Origin: Dendrobium chrysotoxum | Lineage: Eukaryota > Streptophyta > Magnoliopsida > Asparagales > Orchidaceae | Reading direction: 5' to 3' | Length of the DNA: 64,000 bases | Assembly (NCBI GenBank): GCA_019925795.1 | Contig: CM034301.1 | Location: forward strand, 47,021,783-47,085,782 | Shown here: in pieces, positions 32,175 to 43,933 of the stretch | How positions within the stretch are numbered: position 1 is the first letter of the stretch | How the letters are laid out: each line of letters starts with the position of its first letter | Notes under the pieces: model-generated | What the model saw: the letters and a program-made list of their open reading frames with translations, nothing else | Told to the model about the DNA's origin: nothing | The model's database searches: none | Position numbers and translations under genes: made by a program

Positions 32175-34448
32175 GCATTTTTTTTCGCTCTGCTAGGGTT
32201 TGTTGTTCCCCTTTCGGGGTCGCACAACGACCGTCGCTTCGGCTTTGAGTTATGGATTGGGACGCTTTCGTGCAAGTTCGGAGACGCTGCTCGGTTGGTC
32301 GCAGCAAAGGCCGCTCATGGCAGTTTCTCTCTTTCCATAATGGTTTTTTTCCTGATTTTGTCAGGGGGTTTTAGTTTTTCCTAAGCATTAATGTCTCCTT
32401 TGTTCCGGCGGATGGCGGTAAATCATATTAAGCTGGATGACCCTGGTTTTTTAAACAATAAATCAAATTCTCGCTCTTTTCTTGATGTTTTGTCTAGGGA
32501 TGTTTCGCCTGTTTTTGAGGTTCTTAAAACCTCCAATTTTCGAGGGAAGCCTTTGCTGTGGATTTCTAAAAAAGAAGTATTAGCACTTGCTTCCCCATCC
32601 TTAGAGTCGATTAGGAGGTTCTTCTTTAACTTGCAACTGAGCGGTGGTTTCTCTGTCACCTTGTTGGACTCACGTCAAGTTCTGATAAATTGAGTTGTGA
32701 TATGGATTACTGCATAATTTTTTCCCACCGATCCTATTTTGTTAGTAACTGTTTTATGAAACTGACTAAGTGGTCTCCTTTTGTGGATATTGCGGAAGAG
32801 TCCCCCATTGTTTCGATTTGGATTTCTTTTCCAAACTTACGCCCTCATTTTTTTGCTCCTCGTATTCTTCAAGGCATGGGCTCTATTTTTGGTCATCCCC
32901 TTCGTACTGATACTACCATTGCAGTGGGCTCCTGTTCGTCCGTTGCAAGGGTGTTGGTGGAGCTTGATATCATAAAATGTTATCCTGAAAATGTTTTGAT
33001 TGGCCCGAAAAATTTTGGTTATATTCAAAGTGTTGTGATGGATGAGTTTCCATCCTTTTGTGAGCATTGCAAAGCTTTAGGTCATGCAAAAAAGAATGTA
33101 CTAGGCTTCATCCTCATTTACTTAAGGATCCTAATCTGACTAGGGATAATTTGAACAATGTTGGTTGTAAGCTGGAGGCTCAATCACTTAATCATCTTGT
33201 TAATGTGGATGTTAGGCTTACTAATGAGGTACAAGATAATGTTCAAGGTAATGGTTGTGTCGATTTAACTTTGGATGTTAATGCGGAGGCTGCTAATGTG
33301 GGTATTGTTGAAAATGAAGCTTTGCCTTTACCCTCTACTAGGGTGGGACTTCTGTCCGATCCTGTCATTTTGGGCCCTGAGGATTGTGATGTTTCAGTGT
33401 CGGTTAAGGATCATACTGAGAATGTTGTACTTGATATCTTGCCATCTATTAATACTGTTTGTCAATCTCCTACTTCACCTTATGTTGTTGAGAAGGATTC
33501 TTGCTTTGTTAATTTAGCGGTGCTGAATGGTTCTTCTAGCAATGTTCATAATGAGTCATCACAGTCTTCCTCTGAGAAGGAGTTATCACCTAGTATTGCA
33601 AAATCTATTGATCCTGTATCCATCATTGATGTACCAATTTGTCTTATCTCAAACGCAGATCTGAAAGCACAATTGTTGTTGAACATGATGTCTCCCCCTT
33701 TGGATCATTCTGACAGCATAGATGGGGCTGTTTCCTCGCCTTGCGGGGGTGTTAGGGATGAATTGGATGATCTGGTGGATGAAATATATAGTTTAAATGT
33801 TGGTTGAATCATTGATAAAGCATTTTGTCATAGAGGTAGCAAACGGGGTAAGAGAAAACTAAAAAGAAAGTAGTTTTGTTTGATTGCGGTCCTTATTTTT
33901 TGTTGCTGATTCCTCCATCAATCTGGTATTGATGTTGGACTTCTTTCGGTTGTTGGCTAGAGTTTATTTTCCTTGTCGGCCCTATTGTGTTGTCGACCAT
34001 GTTGTTGTTCCGTTTGGTCGGTGGGACTGTTGGCGGGAGAGTCTGGTTATTAGCTTGGGTGGTTCCCTTCATGGTTGTGACAGCTATTGGGTTTTGGTCC
34101 TTTTTTTTCTGGATCGGACAATGATGAGGCAGGTTCATGCTTGCTCCCCTAGATGGTCATGGCTTGTTGGCAACCTTGGGGGTTGATTCTTCTATTTGGT
34201 CTTTGGTGGTTGTTTAGTTTTTCTTGCTGGTCTCTTTGCCTCTAATGGATGGACCAAGCTTGGCAACTGGGTGGTGCTTTTGAGTTAGAATGACTTATGG
34301 CCTTATTTTCACTCTATCTATTTTTGGAATTTCAATCTGTCACTTTTTGTGATATTTTCAGCCTTGTAATGTCTTATTGTGGCCTCATTTGGTCTATGTT
34401 TGTACTCTTATTTCATCTATGTAATAAATGTTATCTTGTTAAAAAAAA
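32175..34448 (+). mobile_element. ORF1-only LINE-derived element, copy Q
   Basis: It is flanked by 16-bp direct repeats, TTAATTACATGAATTT (32159-32174) and TTAATTACACAAATTT (34449-34464), which match at 14 positions. After the 5' motif GCTCTGCTAGGGTTT (32187-32201) comes a 5' UTR, a broken ORF1, a 3' UTR of about 570 bp and a short A-tract (34441-34448). There is no ORF2. Its 3' UTR contains GATGATGAGGCAGG and CTTGTTGGCAACCTTGGGGG, homologous to copy P. Confidence 0.85.
32412..33872 (+). pseudogene. LINE ORF1, two frameshifts and a stop
   Basis: The start is placed at MAVNHIKLDDPGFL. The N-terminal block (FLDVLSRDVSP, LLWISKKEVLALASPSLESI) is followed by a frameshift near 32685. The second block resembles DUF4283 (MDYCIIFSHRSYFVSNCFMK, VSIWISFPNLRPHFFAPRIL) and enters a CCHC knuckle CEHCKALGHAKK. 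There an A-run shift near 33095 moves the frame to supply the last Cys. The third block ends with LISNADLKAQLL and DHSDSIDGAVSSPC, a TGA at 33805, and then in phase the basic end RGKRKLKRK at 33872. The basic tail parallels copies P and R. Confidence 0.8.
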
Positions 34449-34688
34449 TTAATTACACAAATTTGGTAAAGGATTTACACATTTTTTCTTAACTTTTCTG
34501 CGCGACTCTCTTCGTCTTCCGTCGCTAAGGTTTATAATAGGGTTCTCCCGACGGCTTTTGCCGCCCTACCGTCGAGAAGGCTGGACTCAAGGAAGATTTC
34601 TATTTTCCTTTGCCTAGTTATTTTAGTTTTGCTATTCTTTTTCGGTTGACCTTCTTGATCCCTCCCTCCTCCGGCCGTTCCTAGCAGG

Positions 34689-36253
34689 ATGGTGGGGAAT
34701 CACATTTTTGACCCAGGGTTTTTGGATGGTTCTTTGAAATCATGATCTTTTTTAGATGTTTTATCTGGTTCTTCTTCTGATGTATGCTTTCCTGAGCTCA
34801 AACCTTATACATTCTATGGTATGCCCTCTCTTTGGATCTCTGAAGAGAAAATCCTGGCACTTGCGGCTCCTTTGCAATTCGCTTTGGTTGGTTTTTTTCC
34901 TGGCCGTCGCCCTAGCCTAGATTCTATTTGAAAGTTCTTTTTCAACCTTAAGCTCAATGTCAAATTTTCCATGACTTTGCCCAACCCGTTGCATATTCTG
35001 ATTAAGTTGATGAATGATTTGGATTATAGCTGAGTGTTTGGTCATAGATCTTATTTTATCAATAATTGCTGTATGAAGTTAACCAAATGGTCTCCCTTCC
35101 TTGATATTTGTGTTGAATCTCCTGTTATTCCCATTTAGATTTCATTCCCTAATTTAAGACCTCACATCATCTCTCCCTGTATCCTCCTCGCTCTTGGTTC
35201 ATTGTTTGGGAATTCTTTAAAGGTTGACAATGCCACCTCCATTGGATCTCGACCATATGTAGTTCGAGTTTTGGTCAAACTTGACATTACAAAAAAAATC
35301 CGGACAAAGTGTGGCTTGGTCCTAAAAGGTTTGGGTATATTCAGCTTGTAGACATGGAGGAATTTCCTCCCTTTTGTGTTATCTGTAATTGTATTGGTCA
35401 TGTTAGGGGGGATTGCAATAAGTCCTCTGTCTAAGTGAGTATTCCTACGTTTAATTCTAATCACCTCATGACTGATGGGAATGTAACTGGTGTTTTGGAT
35501 AATGTTAATGATGTTGTTGCAAATTTCACTGTTTCGCCTATTAATAAGGTGCTCATTAATGGGGATATTGGTGGGGTATCTAATATTGGGGTGGAGGTTG
35601 ATAGGCTTGTTGTTGGTCCGGCCGAGAAGGATATTCTGCCGTCGGTTGTTGTTATGCCTATGACTGTTTCTTGTGCTAACAATGAGAGTGTGTTGGAGGT
35701 AATAGGAACTGATGCTTGTATGACTAATTCTATTGCTTCTCCTATTGAGTCTCCCATTCCTAATTCAGATTCTGTGGAACATGTGGACTGTGAAACTTCT
35801 AGTCCTTTGGTTGGTTTGGTTTCTGTTGTGCCAAAAGAGAATGTAGATGCTACTTTTGGTTTGGATGATCAGCATCTAGCTATTGTGGGTACGTCTGTGG
35901 ATAATAATGCTGAAGTTCCTAGTTCTAATGCTTCCATTGAGTTGGTATCTAATGTTGTTTCAACTGGTTGTTTGGGGCCAATTGTGAATGTCTCGTTTGT
36001 GGATGTTCCTATAACACTTATTTTTTCTAAAGAGTTGGAAAATCAATTAGTTTTCAAATTCACTATGAGTTTTGTGGATCATTCAGATTGGTTGGATGGG
36101 TCTTGCTCCTCTCCTTGCAGGGATGTCGAAGATGATTTGGTTGAGTCGGAGGATAATTTTCATGAGTATAGCTTGAATGTAAGTCGTTGTGCTCAAAAAG
36201 TCCAATTCCATGGTGCTGGCAAACGGTGTAAGCATAAATTAAAAAAGAAGTAA
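34689..36253 (+). pseudogene. LINE ORF1, several stops
   Basis: It reads MVGNHIFDPGFLDGSLKS and then a stop, SFLDVLSG, CFPELKPYTFYGMPSLWIS, ILALAAPL, and onward through LIKLMNDLDY and WSPFLDICVESPVIPI to ISFPNLRPHIIS. At least four in-frame stops and one frameshift (near 35296) break it. The knuckle CVICNCIGHVRGDC is complete. From 35435 an open 272-codon frame covers the C-terminal part and ends CKHKLKKK. The C-terminal half is the best-preserved portion among the three copies. Confidence 0.8.
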
Positions 36254-36457
36254 TTGATTTTTTTGGCTTGAGTCCTTTGCTAGTACACCTCTTTGTCTTT
36301 TTTGCTCTGTTTGATGATGTGCTTCTCAATTGTGAGCTTTAATTTATGAGGCGGTCTTCTGCCCAACCATTGGATGCCCTTAGCTTGCTAGCAACCTTGA
36401 TGGTTATTTCTCTAGTTCTGATGGCTGGCATTTGTTTGAGATATGAGATGATGATTG

Positions 36458-37021
36458 TGTTAGAATAATTAAATATAATAATTATGCGAGACGTCGCAAT
36501 AATTATTTTAAGTATATATATTTAATCATATAAACTATTAAGTGGCCCACATACTTAATTAATTAATGATTTAATTATTTATGTTGAAATCCTATTGGTC
36601 AAGAAGAGAATTTGATCAATCGTTTATGGACCATTTGATCAAATAACTCCCATGAGCGGTTATTATAACTACTCCGCAGGAAATAACTACCGGTCCTCTC
36701 TCTCTCTCTCATTATGAGGGTTAATTTGCTCCATAGAGAATGAACTCAAGAAAGTGAAGAAAGTGAAGGAGAAAAGGGAGAGAAACTATAGTTCGGAATT
36801 CAACGAATTCAACATGAATCAAGGTATGTTTTCTTCCGATTAAAGTCTTGTGAAAATCATCTTGTTCAAGATCTTGTGGATTTAAGAATTGTGTAAAAAG
36901 ATTTTTCGTTTCGATTTCTTTTACATAATTATGATGCGAGTTCTTGTAAGATTTAGAGAACTTGATCATGTAAATGAAGTTCTCATAAATGTATGTAAGA
37001 GAACTTAATTTAAGTTTTACA
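36458..37021. mobile_element. Solo LTR, probably copia, 564 bp
   Basis: The segment starts TGTTAGAATAATT and ends TTAAGTTTTACA. It is flanked by a perfect 5-bp duplication GATTG (36453-36457 and 37022-37026). It interrupts the 3' UTR of LINE copy R and holds a CT run but no coding sequence. The size and TG...CA ends fit an LTR. The superfamily is a guess. Confidence 0.85.
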
Positions 37022-37214
37022 GATTGGTCTGTGCGTATTGCCTCCAATAGTTGGTCCTTGCATGGCTTCTGAATGGTTAGATGGAGGCTTGCTGTTCCTG
37101 AGACCGATTGTCGTTTACGTTGATTTGCTAGTTATAGCTTTGTATTGTTTTGGATTTTCCATGTTGATTTTCATTGTACTTTCCTTTTATTGAATGAAAA
37201 AATTGCCTTTGACT

Positions 37215-37217
<3 letters not shown>

Positions 37218-37250
<33 letters not shown>
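37218..37250. repeat. (TA)n microsatellite
   Basis: About 16 uninterrupted TA units follow the 3' end of LINE copy R. Confidence 0.95.
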
Positions 37251-37251
<1 letters not shown>

Positions 37252-37863
37252 CATACAAATTAAAATGTTATATTAAAAGAATATTCATATCATACTTTTT
37301 TATAATATATATATCTCATAATGAGCAACCAAAATAAGGTAAAAGAATCAGGAAAATTAACAAGAAGATGATTTTTATATCCTATTTAAAAGAATTGAAT
37401 ATTATGTGAGTAAATAATAAGATTTATTCAATAAATATATAAATTATATATTTTTGCATTTGTATATCATCCTAAATAATATTCACATTCATCTTTATCT
37501 TACTTGTTTATTTAAAATTTTTTATTAATTTAAAATTAATAGAAATGAACACATTTCTATTTTTTTTATTTAATCAGTTTTACAAACTAATAACAAAAAG
37601 TAAAAAAAAAAAAAGTAAAAAAACTTTAATAATCGAATCAGACTAATAAATTTTAATTTTTTTTTATTTTATTCAAATAAAAAGCAGTTGGTATTTTCTT
37701 CGGTGAGAATAACTTTCAATTTAAAATGTTTTCTGAAGTGGCATTCCATTTATTGTGATGGTTGTGAACAAATGAAAGCTCTGGCTCGGCATTGATACCA
37801 TTTTTAGCAATAGAACTATGCCTTCACCCGTTCTGTATTTTACTATTTTTAACTGTGTAGATG

Positions 37864-37870
37864 TATAAAT
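37864..37870 (+). promoter_or_regulatory. TATA box of peptide gene copy 2
   Basis: TATAAAT lies 59 bp upstream of the ATG at 37929. That would place transcription start near 37896 and leave a leader of about 30 bp. Confidence 0.5.
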
Positions 37871-37928
37871 CTGAATCAGAAAAAGAAAAACTACTTTCTC
37901 TTTCAATATTCATCAAAGCCTTCGCAAC

Positions 37929-38309
37929 ATGAAGAACCATATTGGCCATCGCAACGCCATGGCTTTGGTCATTGTTGCTCTGTTATTCTCGGCTCTGTTC
38001 TCCTCTCCAATTCAAGCCAGGACGAATGCAGAATTACAGTTCAAGCCAGGTTGAATATTTGATAAATTCTTTCAATTTTTTGCTGTTCATTTGAATATTT
38101 CTTTAGGCGAAGAGGCATTTATGATAAAAAATATCCATGTTTTATTCTCTTATACAGAGACGATTTCTTCCTTTGGTGCTATAAATAGAGTTGGGTTTGA
38201 AGCGATTCCTGTAGCAGTGAGAGGACAACGAAGATTTTCACCATTTGTGCCACCGTCGCCAAAACAAAATTCGCATCCGGAACCTCCAGTCAGGCCATCA
38301 GAATTTTAA
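37929..38309 (+). CDS. Putative secreted small peptide precursor, two exons (copy 2)
   Basis: The model joins 37929-38049 and 38158-38309 and encodes 90 residues. The donor is CCAG|GTTGAA and the acceptor TATACAG|AGA, with a phase-1 intron of 108 bp. An alternative acceptor at 38106 also keeps the frame but leaves a 57-bp intron, which is too short to be likely. Residues 1-30 hold a hydrophobic core (MALVIVALLFSALFSSPIQA), a probable signal peptide. The C-terminus has a basic stretch (VRGQRRF) followed by SPFVPPSPKQNSHPEPPVRP. This layout, including intron phase, parallels the gene at 29892 (APPTPESNH). The two genes were probably neighbours before LINE copies Q and R inserted. Function is unknown; a processed signalling peptide is inferred. 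Confidence 0.55.
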
Positions 38310-38533
38310 TAACGAGTATGTTATATGAATAAACAATAGAATCTTGTAATTCTCTATTGATTATCCACTCAACGTTCTATTGTCCTTGTTACTTGAGTAA
38401 AATTGAATAAATTTGTGGAGCCAAAAATTAGAATTTTGTGGTGCTTAATAATAATAATTTTAGGGTATGATAAGGACGTCCAAATTTAGATGAAGCACAT
38501 GGCTCTTGAGCCAAGATTTGCCTTTCTCGAGCC

Positions 38534-38951
38534 TAGGGGTGTCAAAATGGATAGATGAGTTAGCTTCAGATCTTGATCTGAAATTGATATGATTATAATT
38601 TAATTAACCTGAGCCGACCTGTTTAACAAACATATCAAAAACTCAAACCCGAATTGCTAGAACCCGAATCGCTCGAACCCAACATGCTGACCTGTTTCAA
38701 TTAGTTTTTTTTATATATAACTTATTAACTATTAAATTAAACATATTTGATAAAAAAATAAGAAGATTATACCTACAAATAAAAAAAATTAAGATAAAAA
38801 GTATTAAAGATATCTTTTTCGGGTCAAAAATGAGTTCATGGGTCAACCCGAATTCAACCAATTTAAATTTGATCCGTTTATTAAACCGATCAACCTGAAT
38901 TCAAATTTTTCAGATCGAATTAACGGATCTAATCATTGTTAGACAGCCCTA
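38534..38951. mobile_element. hAT-like element with GGGGTGTCAAAA end
   Basis: The ends are TAGGGGTGTCAAAATGG and GACAGCCCTA, imperfect inverted repeats. The interior is rich in CCCGAA and GGGTCAA motifs, as in the element at 43934-44516. The flanking octamers match only in part (CTCGAGCC, CTCTAAGA). Confidence 0.45.
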
Positions 38952-39453
38952 CTCTAAGAAATTTTTTGATGTTCACCATAGAAGGAAGGGTAATATAGTG
39001 CAAATGATTTTTTTTTTATATAATTCTTTTGAATATTATTGTTCTATTATTTTTATTTCTAACGTTACAGTTTTTTATTCCTATCATCAAAGGCTTCGTG
39101 TATGTTAATTAAGGAATCCATGCCAAATGTGAACATTTCTAGTGAGGTGGTGGTCATACGACTTTAAAAAATATTTTCTTAAAAAATGAGGGCCTATTCC
39201 ATTATAATATATTAGTGAAAGGACAGTTTGGAGACTGTATGAAAATTTTTAGTTGGAATATAATAATAAAGTTAAATAAATAAAAAATTTGATGAAGCAT
39301 AATATAAATAGTTCAAAATTTTAATCAGTGCTTAGCACATAAGAAGATTGAAAAGATTCAAAAAAAAAAATGTCAAGAGACATTTGGCCTAGTAGTTAAC
39401 GAAAAAATTTTCACAGCTAAAGTAATCCCTCCCTAACAAATGGCCTTGGATTA

Positions 39454-39696
39454 GGCTTCGTTTAAGATGATTTTTTTATTGCTTCTTAAAATAAACTTTT
39501 TGTTAAAAAAATTTAATTTTTGAACTAAAACTCTATTTTAAAAAGCAATAAAAAGTTAGTTCCAAACCAAGCTTTAGGCTTCGTTTGGGGCCGCTTTCTT
39601 AATGCTTCTTAAAACAACTTTTTAGTATAAAAATTTTAATTTTTGTATTAAAAAACTATTTTTAGAATCAGTAAGAAAACTGTCCCAAATGAAGTC
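39454..39696. mobile_element. Two MITEs in tandem sharing a TTA
   Basis: Two GGCTTCGTTTG-family foldbacks of 120 bp each lie at 39454-39573 and 39577-39696. TTA occurs before the first (39451-39453), between them (39574-39576) and after the second (39697-39699). A third, decayed copy appears to follow up to about 39840. Confidence 0.75.
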
Positions 39697-39966
39697 TTAG
39701 TTTGAGATAATTTTTTTATTATTTTGAAAGTTACTGTACAGAAAATAACTTTTTAGAATTATTGTAGAAATCAATTTTTTAGTATAATTTTTTTTTAATA
39801 TAATGAAAAAACAGCGACCAAATAAAAATTATGATTACGGTAGAAAAATGAAGCTGAATATTCATGAGTGGAAATGGTTCCGAAGAATATAATTATTAAT
39901 TAAAGTTGTTATTATTATTTATATATATAATATTTATTATTATAATAAATTCTCATTAATAATAAT

Positions 39967-41002
39967 TATTGCGGGCTAGAATATACGCAGCGATAGAGTT
40001 ATAATTCTACGTCTTAGTGTTGCACGGATATTCAGCTCACACACAGAGAACACAATTTTTTTTATGTGGAAAACCCGGGAAAGGGAAAAACCACGGAGCC
40101 TAGCTCAGGTAAAAAGATTCCACTAAACTTGAGTGAATTACAAATGTTGACACATCCATTGACTTAGAGGCTATCAAATTACAGTAGTTTAGAGAGTTAG
40201 ACAAAGGTCTGGTGTCACTCCAACGTCAGGTGGTGGTCCGGCGGCACTCCGGTGTCAAGCGGTGGTCCGGCAGTACGTGGCACTTCAGCGTCAGGAGGCA
40301 CTTCGGCTTCGGGTGTCACTTCGGCGTCAAGGAGCACTTCGGCTTCGAGTGGCACTTTGACGTCTTTTGATGGTCTAGTGGTGGTTCGACATAACTCCGG
40401 CGTCCCTTGGTGGTCCGGCGATGGTGTGGTAAAACTTCGACGGTGGTTGAAGAGGACCTAGGCAGCTGGAGCTTTCTTCCTTATCTTCCTTCTTCTCTCT
40501 TGGCTTCCATCCCCTTTCAAAAGGAAATGAGGTTCTATTGATAGAATTCTTGAGTGGCATGACTTGTAAATAAGTGGAAGATCAAGGGTAAATTGAGAGT
40601 GGTTCGAATGGACGGTCGATCTTGATTCCTACGATCATGCAACGTTTGATGGACCTTTGACTGTCTTAATGATATTAGAATTTGATGATCTTGGGCTTGT
40701 TGGATTCGCCTCACCGAGCCGCTCGATTCGACTATAAGCATGTCACGATTGAAGACCGTTTGGTAGCCCAAATTGTGGTTTGATCCTTCTAAAAGTGCTT
40801 CGAGTCTTTGATTTGTACTCATTTGGGCTCGGATTGGGTCAATTTTGGTGTCGTTGGGTTCGTGTTTCCAAGACGCTTAGTTTGACTATAAGTTAGTAGA
40901 AATCAGAGTTCAGATGGTCACAATTTTAATTTTTGAAGCTTCCAACTTGATTTCGCCTCAAGATTTGTGTTTGATCAAGATAATTTTTTGATGATGTATC
41001 AA
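39967..41002 (-). repeat. Solo LTR, gypsy-like family copy D
   Basis: In plus orientation it starts TATTGCGGGCTAG (first G of TG mutated) and ends GATGTATCA. The flanking pentamers ATAAT and ATGAT differ by one base. 40205-40450 holds degenerate units such as GGCACTTCGGCGTCA. The minus strand carries the family-typical GAATCGAGCGGCTCG block near 40725. It lies 480 bp from copy C in opposite orientation. Confidence 0.75.
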
Positions 41003-41482
41003 TGATATTTTAATTTATTATGTTTTCTTGTGTTGCTTTCTTATATTATCTGGAAATAGATTTGATTGTAGAAACATATTGTTCAATTTAACAAAATACA
41101 GTGTAATCATTAGGCTTATATAAGCAAATATAGACTACTAATAATTCTGTTATAGTGAATAAGGTTAAAATATTGAGTTGATAAGGAAGCTTGAAATTCT
41201 CCTTTTAAATATCCATTCATTACTCTCCCTCAACTGGGAGTAGAGCTTGAAATATCATGAACACCATTCATGTGTTAGGGGTTAGAAGTAAACCTCAAAA
41301 AGTGTCTGAGTTTGAACGGTCTTGACTTAGCCTAAAATAGTCATTTTGAGTTGAATATGACTCAAAATCAAATCATTTCAAGTCAAGCCGACTGACTCAA
41401 AATGATTTAAATTTGAGTCGACCTAAAATCAATTTTAACTAGAATTTATATAGATTTATAATTGTATATATATATATATACT

Positions 41483-42836
41483 TGATATGTCACTAAAAAT
41501 TAACCTTGATCGGGAACGAATCTCAATGCAAATTTGAGTCGAAAACTTAAAACATTAAATCTAGGATCATCTGAACTCCAATTTAAGCAAACTTAAAGTT
41601 AAATTGAACATTTTAAGGAGACGAACCCAACGATGCCTAATTCGATCCAATCCAAGGCCAAATAGCTCCAAATCAAATGATCAAAACCTACTTAAATGCT
41701 TCGGAGCATTAATTGGAAGATCAAATAATATCCAAATATGACATTCTTATAGTCGAATCGAGCGGCTCGACGAGACGAATCCAATGAGCCGAAGATCACT
41801 CAATTCTGACATCTCTAATGCACTTAAATGCCTGATGAACGTTCTATGATCATGGGATCTAATACTAGCCGTATGTTGGAACACTCACAACATGTCCTAG
41901 ATCTTCCACATATTCACTAGTCATGTCACTATCAAAAAATTATAAATAAACCATCATTCTTCACATGAGGGGGAGAGAAAGAAGAGAAAATGCTCTCAGG
42001 CTTAGAGAATTTTGAAGCTCCACCCCGGCACCACCACCGACAAATCCATGCTACCAATCCGCCGTTATTGAATCTCCCCCTGACCATTGTCGTCAAACCT
42101 CCATCTAATAGTCATTGATGGTCCTTCTGACCACTGTTGCCCGACGACGGTCGTTTCGACTACCATCGCCCGACTATAGTCCTTCCAACCATCGTTGCCT
42201 GACTACGATCCTTCCGACGACCGTCGTCCGATGATGGTCCTTTCGACCACCATCGCCTGACTACGATCCTTCTGACCATCGTAGCCTGACTACTATCTTT
42301 CATGACATTGTTGCCCGAATATTGTCCTCTGACCACTATCGCCCGATTACGATCTTTATAACAACCATTGCATGTCAAGTACAGTCCTTTTGACCATCGT
42401 CACTCGACTACGATCCTTCCGACCACCTTCGCCCGACTACACCCCTTCCGACCGCCGTCGCTCGACTACGGTCCATGCAACCACCACCGCCTTCCAACTA
42501 TGGTTTTCGTCCATCGTTGCCCAGCTACAATTTTTCTGACCTCTATCGCTCGCCGACTACGATTCGTCCGACCACTGTCGCCCGTCGACTACGATCCCTT
42601 CAACCACCGTTGACTGATTATGATCCTTCCAACCTCCATCACCTGCCGACTACGTGATGAGCCTACAAACCAAATGAATAGAATAACATTCTCTTGAGAA
42701 TAACTATTATGTCATTCTCCAAGTATGTAATGTGCTCTATATGATGTAAATTTGCTACATTGAGCCAACACATTCTCTTGAGAAAGGGCATCGTTTGTAA
42801 TCGACTACAAGCACTAGTGGATTCATTCAAATATGG
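41483..42836 (+). repeat. Right-truncated LTR, gypsy-like family copy C
   Basis: It begins TGATATGTCA. TATAAATAA is at 41941-41949, followed by TTCACATGAGGGGGAG. From 42120 to 42660 there are about 18 degenerate units of the GACCACCGTCGCCCGACTACGATC kind. Similarity to copy B continues to TGGATTCATTCAAA near 42830 and then stops, so the U5 end is missing. Confidence 0.75.
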
Positions 42837-43933
42837 AGAATGGTCTTCTAGCTCAAGTTCTTGTGATATAATATCATAAGATCCAAAATATTTCTCTTCA
42901 ACGTTTACTTATGAAGATCTAAGGGCTATAGAAAATATTACATCAATAAAGAAATTAAAAATTACAATAATTAATGACCTTCGATACAAACAACTTTAAA
43001 TATGTGTCACACTCTAGCTAACTTAATTGTTGATTACATGTCTCATTGATATTCTTCTATTTTGAGGCAAGTTTTCTTGTACTGTGTGTGTAGAAATGAA
43101 TAAAGGTATGTGAGTGCTAGTTAAGGTTGAGCTAAGAAAGAGATAACTAGTAAGTGTCTTAAAGTTGTCAGCGACCTTTGCTAGAACCCCAGGTTGCTTC
43201 AGAGTGGGAGGCGAGTCTGTTTTGAATTGCAGAAATGATAGGCTATGTGGTCAGCTAATTGTGGTGAGATTAGCTTGAACCCTCTTGAAAAGATATTTCA
43301 CTGTATCTAATGAAACCCAATTTAGCATTACCCTTTGCCTCTGGCCACACTATGTATTGCCATTACCATGTTTTATAATATTCAATAAAAATAAAATAGT
43401 ATGTATTTAAGTTATTAATATATATACATATATTAAAATATGAATAAAACTATAAAAAAGGTAAAAATAAAAAATGATCCGAAATGATTCCTACGTTAAG
43501 ACTAAAATTTTGAGTTAACTTAGAATCCAGCTTTGGCTTGATTAAAGTTGTGAATCTCTTATATCTACATCTTACATAAATTTACTCAAATTTAAAATTT
43601 TTGTCATATTTAAAAGGTATAATTAAACCTAATATTAATATCTGAGGTTAAATAATTATAAAGATTTAAATAAATTTGAAAACATTAATCATTAATGGTA
43701 ATAGTCTACAATTAATGGAAATATATAGTTCCAATATCAACAAAAAAACGGGGGAACGATAGCTGTAAAGGCCATACTCGTAAAATTTGAGGTGACCTTT
43801 ACTTTTTCACTTTGAAGGTACGCATGTTAACTTGTTTGGCCAAAAATAGCCATGCATAGCCGAAACATTTATATATATATATTTTAAATTAGGATATTTT
43901 AATCAAAATTTCACTCATGTGCATCTGATCTAA
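42837..43933. other. Intergenic, no gene recognised
   Basis: Moderately AT-rich sequence without a recognisable domain or repeat boundary. Confidence 0.5.

Larger units (their letters stand above)
34465..37202 (+). mobile_element. ORF1-only LINE-derived element, copy R, split by a solo LTR
   Basis: This element abuts copy Q. Its ORF1 starts at 34689 and ends at 36253, followed by a 3' UTR that shares GCTTGCTAGCAACCTTGATGG with the matching part of P and Q. A solo copia LTR sits in the 3' UTR (36458-37021). The 3' end is a short A-run near 37197. The exact 5' end and target duplication could not be found. Confidence 0.7.

Noticed and set aside
34465..37202. Target duplication for LINE copy R
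   Set aside because: No direct repeat could be found around its ends; the left edge touches the duplication of copy Q and the 5' end is unclear.
38107..38309. Alternative acceptor for peptide gene 2 at 38106
   Set aside because: It keeps the frame but leaves a 57-bp intron, below the usual plant minimum; the acceptor at 38157 gives 108 bp.
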